Positions 23,205 through 33,387 of a stretch of DNA of 64,000 nt are shown here, one piece after another. Source of the DNA: Amanita rubescens. Lineage: Eukaryota; Basidiomycota; Agaricomycetes; Agaricales; Amanitaceae. The stretch's first letter is position 1, and each line of letters opens with the position of its first letter. A program made the translations under genes and the position numbers. The notes under the pieces were generated by a model. The model was not told the origin of the DNA and did no database searches. It was given only the letters and a program-made list of their open reading frames with translations. The stretch spans positions 1 to 64,000 of the forward strand of contig WION01000288.1 in the NCBI GenBank assembly GCA_015039365.1, given 5' to 3'.

Positions 23205-23760
23205 CTGCATTAGGGAACATGACATCAAGAATCGAAGATGCTCTTGTGTCGCAAAGTTGCAATAGATGCTTCCATGTCAATCTACCAATTCCTCGTCGCC
23301 GTGCGCTAGAAGGACGGTGAGCTGCTCGCCAACGAAGCTGGAGAGAGCAATCAGAATCGTTGAAAACGGGATCAAGCCGGCGTACGTATTTGACGGGAAA
23401 CCACCAGAGTTGAAGACGTGAGTGGTGAGTCTATGTCTGGTTTTCCTATAGTAGCAAACTCTGACGTCCGTCGCGTCTCCTAGCTCTCAATACGGTTCGA
23501 GAGGCGGAAAGAGGCGAAGGAAGAGGGCGAAGAAGCGAAAGAAACCGAGACAGCCGAGGACATTTACAGGTTTTCAAGATGGACGGCCAAGGTGACAAGC
23601 CAGCATAATGAAGAGTGTCGAAAACTACTTGCATTAATGGGAATCCCTGTCGTCATTGTGCGTTTCATTCGGTCAAACATTTTTGGCGCTCGTGTCGATC
23701 TAGGCACCTTCCGAGCCCGAAGCTCAGTGCGCAGAACTGGAAAAAGGTGGAAAGGTACGT
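23205..23760 (+). pseudogene. flap endonuclease 1 (FEN1/Rad27) fragment
   Basis: Pieces of FEN1 follow in order: [18 protein letters not shown] (near 23,258-23,310), a TAG where Gln is expected, [49 protein letters not shown], and [18 protein letters not shown]. After an intron comes [15 protein letters not shown]. The sequence then becomes unrelated. The 5' start, the C-terminal two thirds and the nuclease core beyond the second acidic cluster are missing. Two introns are retained, so it was copied as DNA. Confidence 0.85.
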
Positions 23761-24440
23761 GCAACGGCAATCGTCGCGTTCAATATGACTAAAACTCTCA
23801 TCCGCTCCCTTCTCATCCCTACCAGCTCTCCCGCCGCCGTTTTCCGCCACTTTAGCATCAACGTCGTCCAACAAAACCACTTGTTACACCCCAAGGTTGG
23901 ATCGACGGCCACCTATCTTCCAAGCAATCACCCCGTATTGCTTCTCCACGAACAAAGTCTATTTCGCGCATTCCCGCGCGTTGACACTTTTATTGGCTGA
24001 TCGGATTGTTCGGTGCGTCGATGTCATACCTAGGGGAATTTAGGCATTCCCCGAAGCGATTTCGCCCACTTGCCCTAGATATACATTGTCAGACCCAGGA
24101 TATTTGCAGCAAGCGTCAAGCACCTCTGTCGGCAAGGTTGCCAACATTCAGCTTTGAGATTCCAGATATGCAATTTCCTCAATCAATCACAAGAAAAAGA
24201 ACTCATGCTTGGACCGTGCTAGTGTGGTGCCGATTCTCAGAGCATGCCGTCAAGTCTGCTTGTTTCGCTCGTTGCTAAAGAGGGGGTCTTATGGTTTATG
24301 TAATGCCTATCAGTGCACCTCGACAGCGTGAAATGCGGGTAGTAATTCGCTTCCGTTGGTATAAGCCTAACATTCACTATATGCTGTATTCGGGCTTCAT
24401 TAAAACGAATATTTTAAAGAGGAATCTATGACCAAGCCCA
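23761..24440. other. no gene seen
   Basis: Follows the FEN1 remnant. Open stretches here show no recognisable motif or splice structure. Confidence 0.4.
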
Positions 24441-25450
24441 TTGCAGATATTCAACAAGCGCACGACGAGAACCCCAGCTCCGTCTCGTTTTCCAGAGAAT
24501 ATGCCGTCTACATGCAACGATGCTAGATATATAGCCTCCAGGGCAAGCAATCTCAAGAATGGTGATCTTCTCTTTCAATGCAACTACTATTCCGTTTTTG
24601 CACATTCATACATTACCTTTTTTTTATTTTAAAAACTACAATAACTGGAACTTGGTATCTCAACTGTTATTTTTCGTCATTATATTCGTCGTATCGCATA
24701 GATTTTATGTATATCGTATATTATATTCTCGATCTTGTTTATTCGTCGTCTCTTTTTTTTTTTTTGTTCGAGGTTTTCTGCTTGCTTTATGTAGCGAAGA
24801 TGATATAATTTTTCATACGGAGGTATTTCATACTAACTAGTCTAGACATTTAATTACTCGGTGTAGTAGGCGCGCGAGTCGTTGCGCGATCAAAAGGTCC
24901 CGTTGTGGATTAGTCATCATCAGAGAGAACTCGTTTTCGCCCGTTCGTTCGTTCGTTAGCTCTTGAGTTGTTGTGCTGTCCGGAGAGCCGATCCTAGCAG
25001 CGTCGCAGCCGGCTCTCCTCCGAGGTAAATCCGTTGGGGAAAAAAAAAATAGAGTACACGGCAATTGCCTTGCTTGGACTCACTGCCCGCCACTTCTGGC
25101 AGCCAAGGCGCGCTGCCTGGCTTTCTCCATCGACTCCCTCAGCTCAGGACTCTCAAAGGTATTGATATCCTCGCTGCTCCTGCCGGAAGAAGCGGGCGAG
25201 GAATCGAGCGAGAGTCCTGTGCGGTGTGTCCGGCGGGGAGTGGATGGAAGAGAAGGATGTCAAGGTCCACAGGTCCAAAGACGCTCGTATACCTCAACAT
25301 AGACAGTCACCACCTGCACAGCATTCCATGTAATTGAACCCGGCAAGAGAAAAGATGCGCAGAAATTGTCGGAAAGACCAAGAATGATGGTGTTCCATCG
25401 TCTTTCCGCGTCGGGGATGCGATTTCCACTGAAGGTCGGAACGCAAATGT
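24441..25450 (-). repeat. inverted copy of the unknown repeated gene, split by 740 bp
   Basis: Positions 24,441-24,581 are the reverse complement of about 376-516, and 25,321-25,450 are the reverse complement of about 240-370. In copies A and B these parts are contiguous. Here 24,582-25,320 interrupts them at tttcaatgc/gcattccatg. Only a possible 2 bp duplication (gc) and no clear inverted ends are visible. The insert contains an AT-rich part, the tetramer repeat gttcgttcgttcgtt (near 24,945) and a 9 bp stem ggagagccg/cggctctcc (24,982/25,010). Confidence 0.7.
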
Positions 25451-25506
25451 TGTTGAACTTGAAATTGACCGGAAGGTTTGCTTACATAACAGCCTTACCA
25501 TGCGCA

Positions 25507-27401
25507 ATGGGCGACCGAACTCTTTGGTGCCTCGTCGTTGACCACGCCAACAAGCCCGTGGGCGATATTTTCGACGTGGATGCAGCGCTGAGTCTCGCCA
25601 TCAATAAACTTAAGAAAAAAATCCTTGCTAGCGAAGATGGTCCAACCGCATTTCGACAAAGGAAGCTTACGGCGGCCGACATCTTCCTGTGGAAACCAAC
25701 AGAGGATGTTCCATATGACAAAATTGAGACGACGGAGGCATGGCAGCTAAACCGCGGTACAGGCAGAGAGGTTGACGGTAGGGCAACCCTTCTCAGTCCC
25801 TTTTCGACCGTCGGGGACGAGTTCAGCTGCCCTCCGCCTGCACGATGCGTGCATGTCCTCGTGCAGATGCCTCCAAGCGAGGACCGTAACATAGGTATGC
25901 GGATGCGTCGCTTGTGGACATTGCCCTGACTTGACTCCAGAAAATGACTCGTTTAATGAGGTACCTGATCGCGGGATGAAACGACGACGCGCCGAATCGG
26001 ACGATCTCATAACGGAAAGAAAGCGTCTGGCCAAAATGGCAAAAAATGCACCGTCCTCTTTGTCTAAGCCGTCTGCCTTTCAAGATTCAGCTCAACAAGT
26101 TGTCGCCTGCAATCGTCCGTTCGATTTTTATACGATTCCCATCACTTTACTCCAAGAGGAGTTTGGACTTTTTATGGACGATTGTAAAGTCCTTCCATCC
26201 CCGAAGTCGCAGGAACTTCTACAAGCTCTCACGGTGGCCGCGTGCAAGTGGCACGAGAACGAGACCAAGCGAAGGTCCGAAATTCAAGAAGTACTCAACG
26301 ACGTAGCTGGTCTCAATTTAGCGGCCGAGACCATCGCTGGCACAGAATACAAAACAAATGGAAATCTAAGAGTCAGTATTATGCCCCCGGTCATTCGGGA
26401 ATGTAAGAACGAGGCTGGATGCGCACTGCTGGAAGCCATTGCGTATTATGTGCAGTTTCTCGTTAAGGTATTGGATAGACGCCGCATGCGCAACCGCTTT
26501 CCTTGTATTCTTCTCATCGATACTGGTAAGGTTGTTCATTGCATAACTACCTAGTGCTTTATGATATAAAATAGGATCATATTTTGGGCTTTACGGCTGC
26601 CTATGGACTGGAGAGCGTTTACACGTTGAACCTTTGACGCCGTTCTACGATTTAACGATTCATTGGACGGATGAAAGCGGCAGGCAAGCCATTGCAGCGA
26701 GTCTGGATGCTTTTTTAAAAGCTATTCCCCGCCTTGAAGCCCATTATGCCCAACTGGCATCCATTGCACCCATCCCCTTTCCAAATCCCTCTCTGCTGGA
26801 CCGTGCTTATCCGTACAAAACTAGCTACGAAGACGAGAATGGCCAGCATATTAACTTTTCATATCGGTTTCGAATTGCCGAAAAACTGGTCTTTGTGGCC
26901 GCACCCGACAAGTCTGGTGACAAATATCTAGGTACCTTATGCATTAAGTTCACTAGACGGTATTCGGAGGATGCCCATCTCTTCCTTGCACAATTGGGCT
27001 ATGCACCACGACTTCGAGCGGTTATGCGACTCCCTGGTGGATGGAACATGGTTGTCATGGATTACTCGGAATATACGCAACTCTGTGACCCAAGGCTTCA
27101 AATCTCGGACGAATTGCGACATACAGTAAAGGCCAAAGTTTCAGAAATTGTTCAAAAGTTGCATGATGCCGGGTTCGTTCATGGCGATATCCGATCTCTA
27201 AACGTCCTCGTCGACTGTGGAACTTCGAACAAAGATGGCATCAAGATCCATTTCATAGATTTCGACTGGGCAGGCCGTCAAAGAGAAGCTGTATACCCAA
27301 CGCGTGTCAACAAAGTGACAGTTTGGAGGCCAGAAGGTGCTTCAGATGGAAAACCGGTCTTGGTAGAGCATGACGTGGCCATGGTTAATCATTTACTGTA
27401 G
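25507..27401 (+). CDS. Crinkler (CRN) family protein: Ubl header, REase-like and kinase-like domains
   Basis: The CDS is join(25507..25894,25941..26525,26575..27401), giving 599 residues; phases agree (gtatgc...tccag, gtaagg...aatag). Residues 1-125 form the ubiquitin-like CRN header: TLWCLVVDHANKPVG, LTAADIFLWKP, and HVLVQMPP at its end. A basic KRRRAE stretch that could act in nuclear import follows. About 200-370 is a PD-(D/E)xK-like domain with RECKNEAG (Glu283, Lys285) and FPCILLIDTG. About 400-599 is kinase-like, with LCIKF, VHGDIRSLN (near 527) and FIDFDWAG, where DFD replaces DFG. This header-REase-kinase order is known from fungal and oomycete CRN proteins, proposed to act in host nuclei or inter-organism conflict. 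It ends soon after the DFD region, as such proteins do. Confidence 0.78.
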
Positions 27402-27409
27402 TAGTATCT

Positions 27410-28005
27410 TCACGTGCCATCGCGTCTTATGCTACGCATTCACCCATCTAATCGCCCAGATTATGCGATCGCGAACAAGCTAACACGCTTCATCTCAATG
27501 CAAAACCACCACAGCTTAGTTTATCGCGAAGAAGAACGTGAAATGTTCCCGACCCTCAAATCACTTGTCCAGTATTTCGGTGTTGGCTCCATCCCATGGT
27601 CGCCTCTCGGCCGCGGTCTTCTTACCCGGCCACTGTCCGAAGGCACAACCCGTAGCAAAGTAGATGGGTAAATCAATCCCGTTCCCTTCCTCAACACATT
27701 CCCTAACAAGATGGACAGATTCATCGAATCCTATTCAAAGTCCGACGCCACGTCCGTTATTGTCAACCGCGTCGAGGAAATCGCAAAGAAGCATCAGGTA
27801 TCCATGGCGCAGGTGTCGTTAGCGTGGATCATGTCGAAAGCCACGTCACGGCACCTATCATTGGATCGTCCTCAAGGATGTTATTGGTGAGTGAATCGTT
27901 TCAAAAGATTGATTCTATTTTTTTTGACACGAGTGTATGAAGCGTTCAACTTGCGCCTGAGGAGATCAAGTATCTTGAGGAACCGTATACACCGCAGCGG
28001 TGGAT
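27410..28005 (+). pseudogene. aldo/keto reductase, C-terminal half
   Basis: Coding-like blocks FISMQNHHSLVYREEEREMF and SIPWSPLGRGLLTRPLSEGT match the fungal aldo/keto reductase (potassium-channel beta-like) family. After an intron (gtaaatc...ggacag) comes RVEEIAKKHQVSMAQVSLAW. A one-base loss near 27,843 shifts the frame before HVTAPIIGSSS. After another intron, APEEIKYLEEPYTPQ gives the usual C-terminus. The N-terminal half with the catalytic Asp/Tyr/Lys is absent. Confidence 0.8.
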
Positions 28006-28204
28006 GATTATCAAATGGAGAAGTTGTCTGTATCACTGCCGCACCAACTCTTTGATCCGTGCGGGAATGGATACCCGGGCCCATTTTGGGCTTTGACAGC
28101 CTTACAGGCAACACTTGGGACTTCATTTCTTATCCCATCACCTTCGGCCAACGACGGAGCTTTACTGCTACAAACTTTATGTAAGACTACACGGCAACGA
28201 CGCT

Positions 28205-28722
28205 CTAACTGCCTTCCCTGCACCAACCATCGCTATTGCTGATGTAGTCAAGAAGTCCAGAAGGTTGCTTCTGGCCGCCTTTGTTGGTAGCGGTATCAGC
28301 GTAATGACATGACTTGTACATCGAGCAAGTCAGCTCATAGCTGCCATTCTGCGAAAAAAACCCGTTAGTATCGCGTTCAACTTGTACCAAAAATAGAGCC
28401 AACCTTGCCGTAGACATCGTAGTAAGCTGAGAGAAATTTAGTATATCGTACATATATTCATATGGAGGAAATCGGCTTACTGTTGACAAAGCCACACTGG
28501 TAGTCGCTGATTCCATCGCAAGCCGCGAAACAATCTGAATCACGAGTCAACACTGAACAAAAGAGATAGAGCCAGTGCCTTACCCTCGAGGCTTGGGACA
28601 AGCACATAAGTGAGATAGTCAGGAGCCTCTGTAGCTCCGTCGAGGTCGGTGAAAGTGAGAAGGTAATAGGCTGACGCCGAAGTAGCAGCAGTGAGGGCGA
28701 GGATGAGAGAAGCGAAGCGCAT
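28205..28722 (-). CDS. small secreted cysteine-rich protein
   Basis: The CDS is complement(join(28205..28348,28404..28426,28481..28552,28584..28722)), giving 125 residues in four exons; phases agree. The signal peptide is MRFASLILALTAATSASA. The mature part has six cysteines, arranged CFAAC, YQC, TC...SC and WC near the end, which would allow three disulfides. The third exon is only 23 nt. No family is recognised. Size, secretion signal and cysteine content are those of fungal effector-like or cell-surface proteins. It is transcribed towards the CRN/reductase block. Confidence 0.62.
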
Positions 28723-30123
28723 TGCAAATGTAGACTGCAGGCGAATGAATCTGAAGACTCGAGTCTGGGGTTGACGTCTTACCCACCAGGTTAAATGACT
28801 CGGGAAGTCCTGACCGTTCACCACTCGAATTGGACAGCTAGGAACGTCCAAATGTCGTTAATTTCCCCGAACATGTGCAGGTTGTGCCGAAGTCTATAAA
28901 ACCTGTTTGTCGGCCTGAATCCTCCATCCTGAGTGAATAATCGTTCGAAATCCGCGGGTTACGTACCGGACGTTGGCGTGACGTTAGGTCCCCCTGACCG
29001 CTGACCACTCATATTGGAGGGACACGATTCGACATCTGTGCAGGAAAAACAGTCCTCCCAGTCACAATCGTCGACCTACTCGACCCTCGGACCCATGCTT
29101 CAGTTTTTCTTTGCGTTGTGTCATTTGATGTTGTCCCAGATCATGATAGCGCCGACGAGGAGGAGGAGAGGAAGACATGAACAAATCCCAAACTGGAAGA
29201 GATTGAGTTGAGGCAGGGCAAAAGTTCGACCGACGGCGCGACGATGGACTGGATATTGCTGAGCAGGATACGACCTGATTGTCTAGCCTAGAGTGGGCGC
29301 AATAAAGCCCGGGCCACCGTTCGAGATCCACCACTCGGATGATCGTCTGGGAAGACGATGGCCGGAAGTTGGGCTTCGACAACATGGACGACAATTGAGG
29401 CATCGATGCATCATTCTCCCTCAAGTTCACGTCCGCGTCACCCGTCGTGCTGAAAGCGAGGATGGCCGGCCGACGAGGCATCAGATCCCCCTGAACCGAA
29501 TTTACCGAGGTGTTTACATTTGTTAGGGCTGGAAATCTTTTAACTGGCATTAGGCCGCAGGCGTATATCTACGCGTTTCGACGCTCAGATGTCTTTTAAG
29601 GAAAAGGGTCGTTCGCGAGAGGGAAGGGTATAGTTTTCACTCGAGTGAGCCTTTGAGTTAAAAACGGATGGGCGAAGCCCCCGGGAGGGACTCCCGGCCC
29701 GAAACGCTGGGGGTCGGCAAGGCGAGCTGTGAGGGCGGGTGGGCGCCAAGCAGGTCAGCCTTTCGACCTTTCAAAAGCGCGTCGGACTAAGAAGGGAGGA
29801 AGACGTCTGAAGGGCGGCTTATCTTCCTTAGTACGGACCTGAGAGAGGGAGTGGCGGGTGGGGCGCGAAAAGATCCGGAAGCTGCTGTAACGCAACCGAG
29901 GAGCTCTAATGGTGCGTCACGAGAGCGAGCTGGAGTCGGTCACGTCGGGTCTCGCTGTCTTGATGTGGCAGGAAAGAGAAGGGAGACCGTGGCACAGCCA
30001 CTTCGCTACCTCACACTTAGACTACATTCTACGCCACGCCTCATCCCTCGGCTAGCTTAGAATTACCACATATCGATTAAAGTGATACTAGTAACTGTGA
30101 AGGTATCGCGTGCATGTGTGGTT
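28723..30123. other. no gene seen; GC-rich hairpin-prone part
   Basis: The first 150 bases are the presumed promoter of the small secreted protein gene. Between 29,660 and 29,760 the sequence is GC-rich, with inverted pairs such as ccgggag/ctcccgg. Long frames on both strands lack recognisable motifs. I could not match the GC-rich part to ribosomal RNA from memory. Confidence 0.35.
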
Positions 30124-30529
30124 CTAATTGCGACTGGGAACCCGTATCCCAAGATCCAACATGAGATAAAGCATTTTATTCTCCTTGGGAAGATGTCCTA
30201 CGATATGCGTTAAGCCCACGTGGTCCAGGAGCTCGTCGATTTGTTCAGCTGTGGGAAAACTTTAGCATCGTAGGGAAGTGACATTTACTACTGATACTGC
30301 TTACCATTCGCCGCATATATTTTCCTGGGAGTAACGCCGCCCACCCAATAACCATGGGAGGGCAAGTTGACCGGTTGCGCGGTCTGGCCGTGGGGGTTTA
30401 AAATCAACAGTTTGGTCTGGCCCCATATACGAATTAAATGACCGATGAATTGCATTTTGATCTCTACACTGTGCATCAGTACAAATACGAATCTCGGAGA
30501 TTTAGTAGTACATACACAATGTTCCGCAT
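30124..30529 (-). CDS. 100-residue orphan protein, intact copy
   Basis: The CDS is complement(join(30124..30248,30305..30468,30516..30529)), giving exactly 100 codons plus stop with consistent phases. The first exon is 14 nt (ATG CGG AAC ATT GT), the donors are gtatgt and gtaagc, and the acceptors are cacag. Motifs are MQFIGHLIRIWGQ, HGQTAQPVNLPSHGYWVGG and EQIDELLDHVGL. No family is recognised and no signal peptide is evident. A copy with one frameshift lies at 10.3 kb. The first exon could extend upstream, since the frame stays open. Confidence 0.45.
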
Positions 30530-30689
30530 CTTTGTTGAGATATGATTATAGGTAAATGAGCGAGATCGATAGTGATAGAGTGACAGAGCGTGCGGGATAT
30601 GTGGTTGGTTTCACGGATGATGTTACGCGCGAAGTTTATGAAGGACATGAGGCAGCCGCGAGACTTCGCGACATTATATGTCATGCCGT

Positions 30690-31206
30690 CGCACCCGCAT
30701 CTCCCAATCGCGTAGCCGGGTGGTGCATGGACCATCACTTTCAGTTCTGACCCAACACGTTCGCATTGGAAGCTGTCAACCAAGTCTTTTCAATCGCGCG
30801 CCGGTGTGACGGTGCCCATGGAAATGACTTGAGGGAGGATGATGCCCCACTTGTCATCCCTTTCCTCGAAACCCAATTTGCGCCCACCGCCCTACCAAAC
30901 GACCATCTGGTTCATGATCCGATCTCTCGAGCTCATCCAATAACTACACACCGCATTCAATTCGAGGGCCTCTTTCGCCTCTCCGCCCGGACTCGTGAGC
31001 ACCCCATCCGCCGCATACTTGACGAACGTCTTGCCGAGGGGAGACCTCACGTTGGCTTTTTCACCGTCTTTATGAGGCAACTTGTGGAAGGCAAAACCGT
31101 GATGAAGAACTAGATCGGCTAGAGTCGAATCGGCAGGGTTGGAGAACATCAGAGACGAGATCTGAGTCGGTGGTAGGGGGAGTCGGATCCGAGTCCTCGA
31201 GGCCAA
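30690..31206 (-). pseudogene. mitochondrial DNA polymerase gamma (Mip1) fragment
   Basis: Minus-strand pieces fit the palm-side region of DNA polymerase gamma: GEKANVRSPLGKTFVKY, GVLTSPGGEAKEALELN, CSYWMSSRDRIMNQMVVW, then in another frame DDKWGIILPQVISMGTVT, and RVGSELKVMVHAPPGYAI. The frame changes twice, and the match ends abruptly before the polymerase catalytic Asp motif. It is joined directly to the upstream side of the orphan-gene module. Confidence 0.78.
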
Positions 31207-31931
31207 CTTGGTTGGGATTTGGATTTGGGTCCGGGTTGGAGTCGGACCCAGAAACGGGAGGAGGAAACAAATGGGGCATAAGTTTGCGTCGAGTAATTCG
31301 GACGAGTTTACTGAGAATACTCACCTTGACCTGTTCCAATTCGATGTTGCAATGGAGTCTCGCGACGTCTACGAGTGAGTTGGCGGAAGTGAGGGATTCC
31401 CAAGTTCTATTTCCGTCGTCGTCGTCGTCAATCCATCTCAGACTAATAAGGCATCTGAAGAGAATCCTCCATATCCATCCTAGCCCTTGTCAGCTTTAAT
31501 TCCATCATTTCCGTATCTCCTTGTTCCCTCACCTGCTCTTCTTCCTCCTTTGCCTGCACGATGAGATCAACCATTGCCTGAACCGTTTTGACCCTCTGCA
31601 CCTTTTTGGTTTCTCTCTTCTTCTTCTTCACTTGTTCCACGGTGGTGAGAGGATATCCCATTCACAGCAACATGGAGAGACATGGTGTCCATCCACCGAG
31701 TCCTAGTACCAGCAAGGGAGTATTCACTTTCGATGCGGGACGCGATCGAAAGAAACGTTGTGGCCCACAACGAGTCAGGTCTGTATCCTGGACCAAAGGG
31801 GATGAAATGGGCAGGCAACGGAGGATTCGCCTAGCAGCCACGGGGATATCCAAGCGAACCACGTGTTGGAAGAGGCGGCTATGGGCCTATGGCAATGACG
31901 GGGTATGGATGACCCTCTATCGGCATGGTTT
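31207..31931. other. no confident gene; Lys/Glu-rich minus-strand stretch
   Basis: On the minus strand, 31,443-31,661 encodes a charged helix-forming stretch (KKKRETKKVQRVK, KEEEEQVREQ) that could be a coiled coil. It may be a later exon of the NLR-like gene upstream or another remnant. No splice model that joins it in frame could be fixed. Confidence 0.3.
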
Positions 31932-32827
31932 CTACGTCAAAAACAAGCATGGATTCCGGATGCTGTCGTGGATAGGAAAGGGGACGAGTTCGCTGAAACT
32001 GGCGGCCGCCGTGCTTGTAGTAGTACTTTGTCCAGGCTTTTTGGGATCGGAGGTTCCATTCGGATGTGTCTGGAGGGAGAGAGGCGTTTGCGAGGTCAAG
32101 TGCGAGTTTGCGGTAAGGAGAAGCCTTCCGGTAGTCTGATTGATGAGTTTTGCGATGTCGCCCTTGTTGTCTTTAACCGCCTGAAGCGGAGAGTCAGCAA
32201 GTGTGTGGTCCACTGAGACTAACAATGTACATTTTTTATTTCGATGATGGCATTAGCAGTGGCAACAAGCGGCTTTGCCAGATGTCCACCGAGACATCTC
32301 TCGACCTTGTCGAGCGACATTTCGATACCGGTCCAAGCAAGTACATCTTTGACCGTCGATTGCGAAGGAGAGTCATGCGCTTGACGATCTGCCGAGGTGC
32401 CGGGTGTTGGGGAGAGGGATGTTAAACTACGTGAGGTAGGAGTCAACGTACGGCTGGTTTCGCCAAGTCCTTTGAGTTCGAGGCCAAACTCTACCTTGAC
32501 CCACGGCGGAACCCCACAGATCTGGAACGTTTGATGCGGACCGGAGGGGGGTGGTTGGATCTGGGTGGTGGGCTGAGTCGGCGTGAGGTGGGAATTCCTG
32601 ATGCGAGATAACATTGCTACCTGGAGGGAGGTTAGATAACTAAGTATGACGACCGTAATATACTTACCTGAAGCTGTCGGCTCTGCACTTCCTCTGTCAT
32701 CGTCGTGAGCGCCAGAAATCCGCGTCGAATTTGGCTGGCTAGCAGAGGCGTTGGCTGATTTGAATCGCTTATTCCAACCCTGAAAGGCTTTTAGGAACGA
32801 CTTCTTCGACGAGGGTCGGTCGGCCAT
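31932..32827 (-). CDS. NLR-like N-terminal region protein
   Basis: The CDS is complement(join(31932..32180,32231..32616,32668..32827)), giving 264 residues with agreeing phases (introns gtaagt...ggtag and gtacat...ttcag). The Lys/Ser-rich N-terminus (MADRPSSKKSFLKAF) leads to a Pro/Thr-rich linker. Then come VLAWTGIEMSLDKVERCL and NAVKDNKGDIAKLI, a helical pattern I associate with the N-terminal part of mushroom NACHT/NB-ARC proteins. No nucleotide-binding domain follows, so it is either a stand-alone N-terminal domain or a truncated NLR. Confidence 0.45.
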
Positions 32828-33387
32828 AGCGGACCACAAGATGATCAATAAACGCCCAGAGTAATCGTGGATCATGCGGGCTAGTGCGGTGCAATCGAGG
32901 GTCCAGCATTTACAAAGGCGCATTCGTGTTCAGCCCATCCAGCACCCTCCCATCGCCAGTCTTTCCTCCCCCTCAACCTACTCCCTGAACGGTCTCATGG
33001 TCATGAACGACACCTGTAGGTCGAATCGTTGCGCACAAAATCATCTAGAAATGCATACCACAATGGCCATCTGGCCCTCGACCTTTCTAGCTGGGCCCAA
33101 ACTCTTGCTGTCGGTCTTTAATTTTTGCAAAAAAAATCATCTACCCCCATTTTCAGGCTGAATGCTAAGACACTCACTGACGCGTTGGACCTGCACAATG
33201 AGATCAAACTCTGTGATTTATGCGATCTACGAGTCGATGGCTACCATTGTACTTCGTTAATCATCGCCCATTCATTGCAGCCTGTGTAATGAAGATTGAA
33301 CACCCATTTGACAGCCAGTATGTGAGTTTGTAGCTTCTTCTGTTCTTATCGAGCTCGAATCTGAACATGGAGCTGTATGGTAACAGG
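32828..33387. other. no gene seen
   Basis: Region between the divergent NLR-like gene and the VPS10 pseudogene. A short CDLCDLRVDGYHC stretch near 33,210 could be a zinc-binding scrap, but nothing around it supports a gene. Confidence 0.3.

Noticed and set aside
29062..29550. 162-codon minus-strand frame as a gene
   Set aside because: It has no motif, signal peptide or splice context, and the composition is like its non-coding surroundings.
29650..30060. GC-rich stretch as ribosomal RNA or rDNA spacer
   Set aside because: I could not align it with conserved rRNA segments from memory. Short inverted pairs alone do not support an RNA gene.
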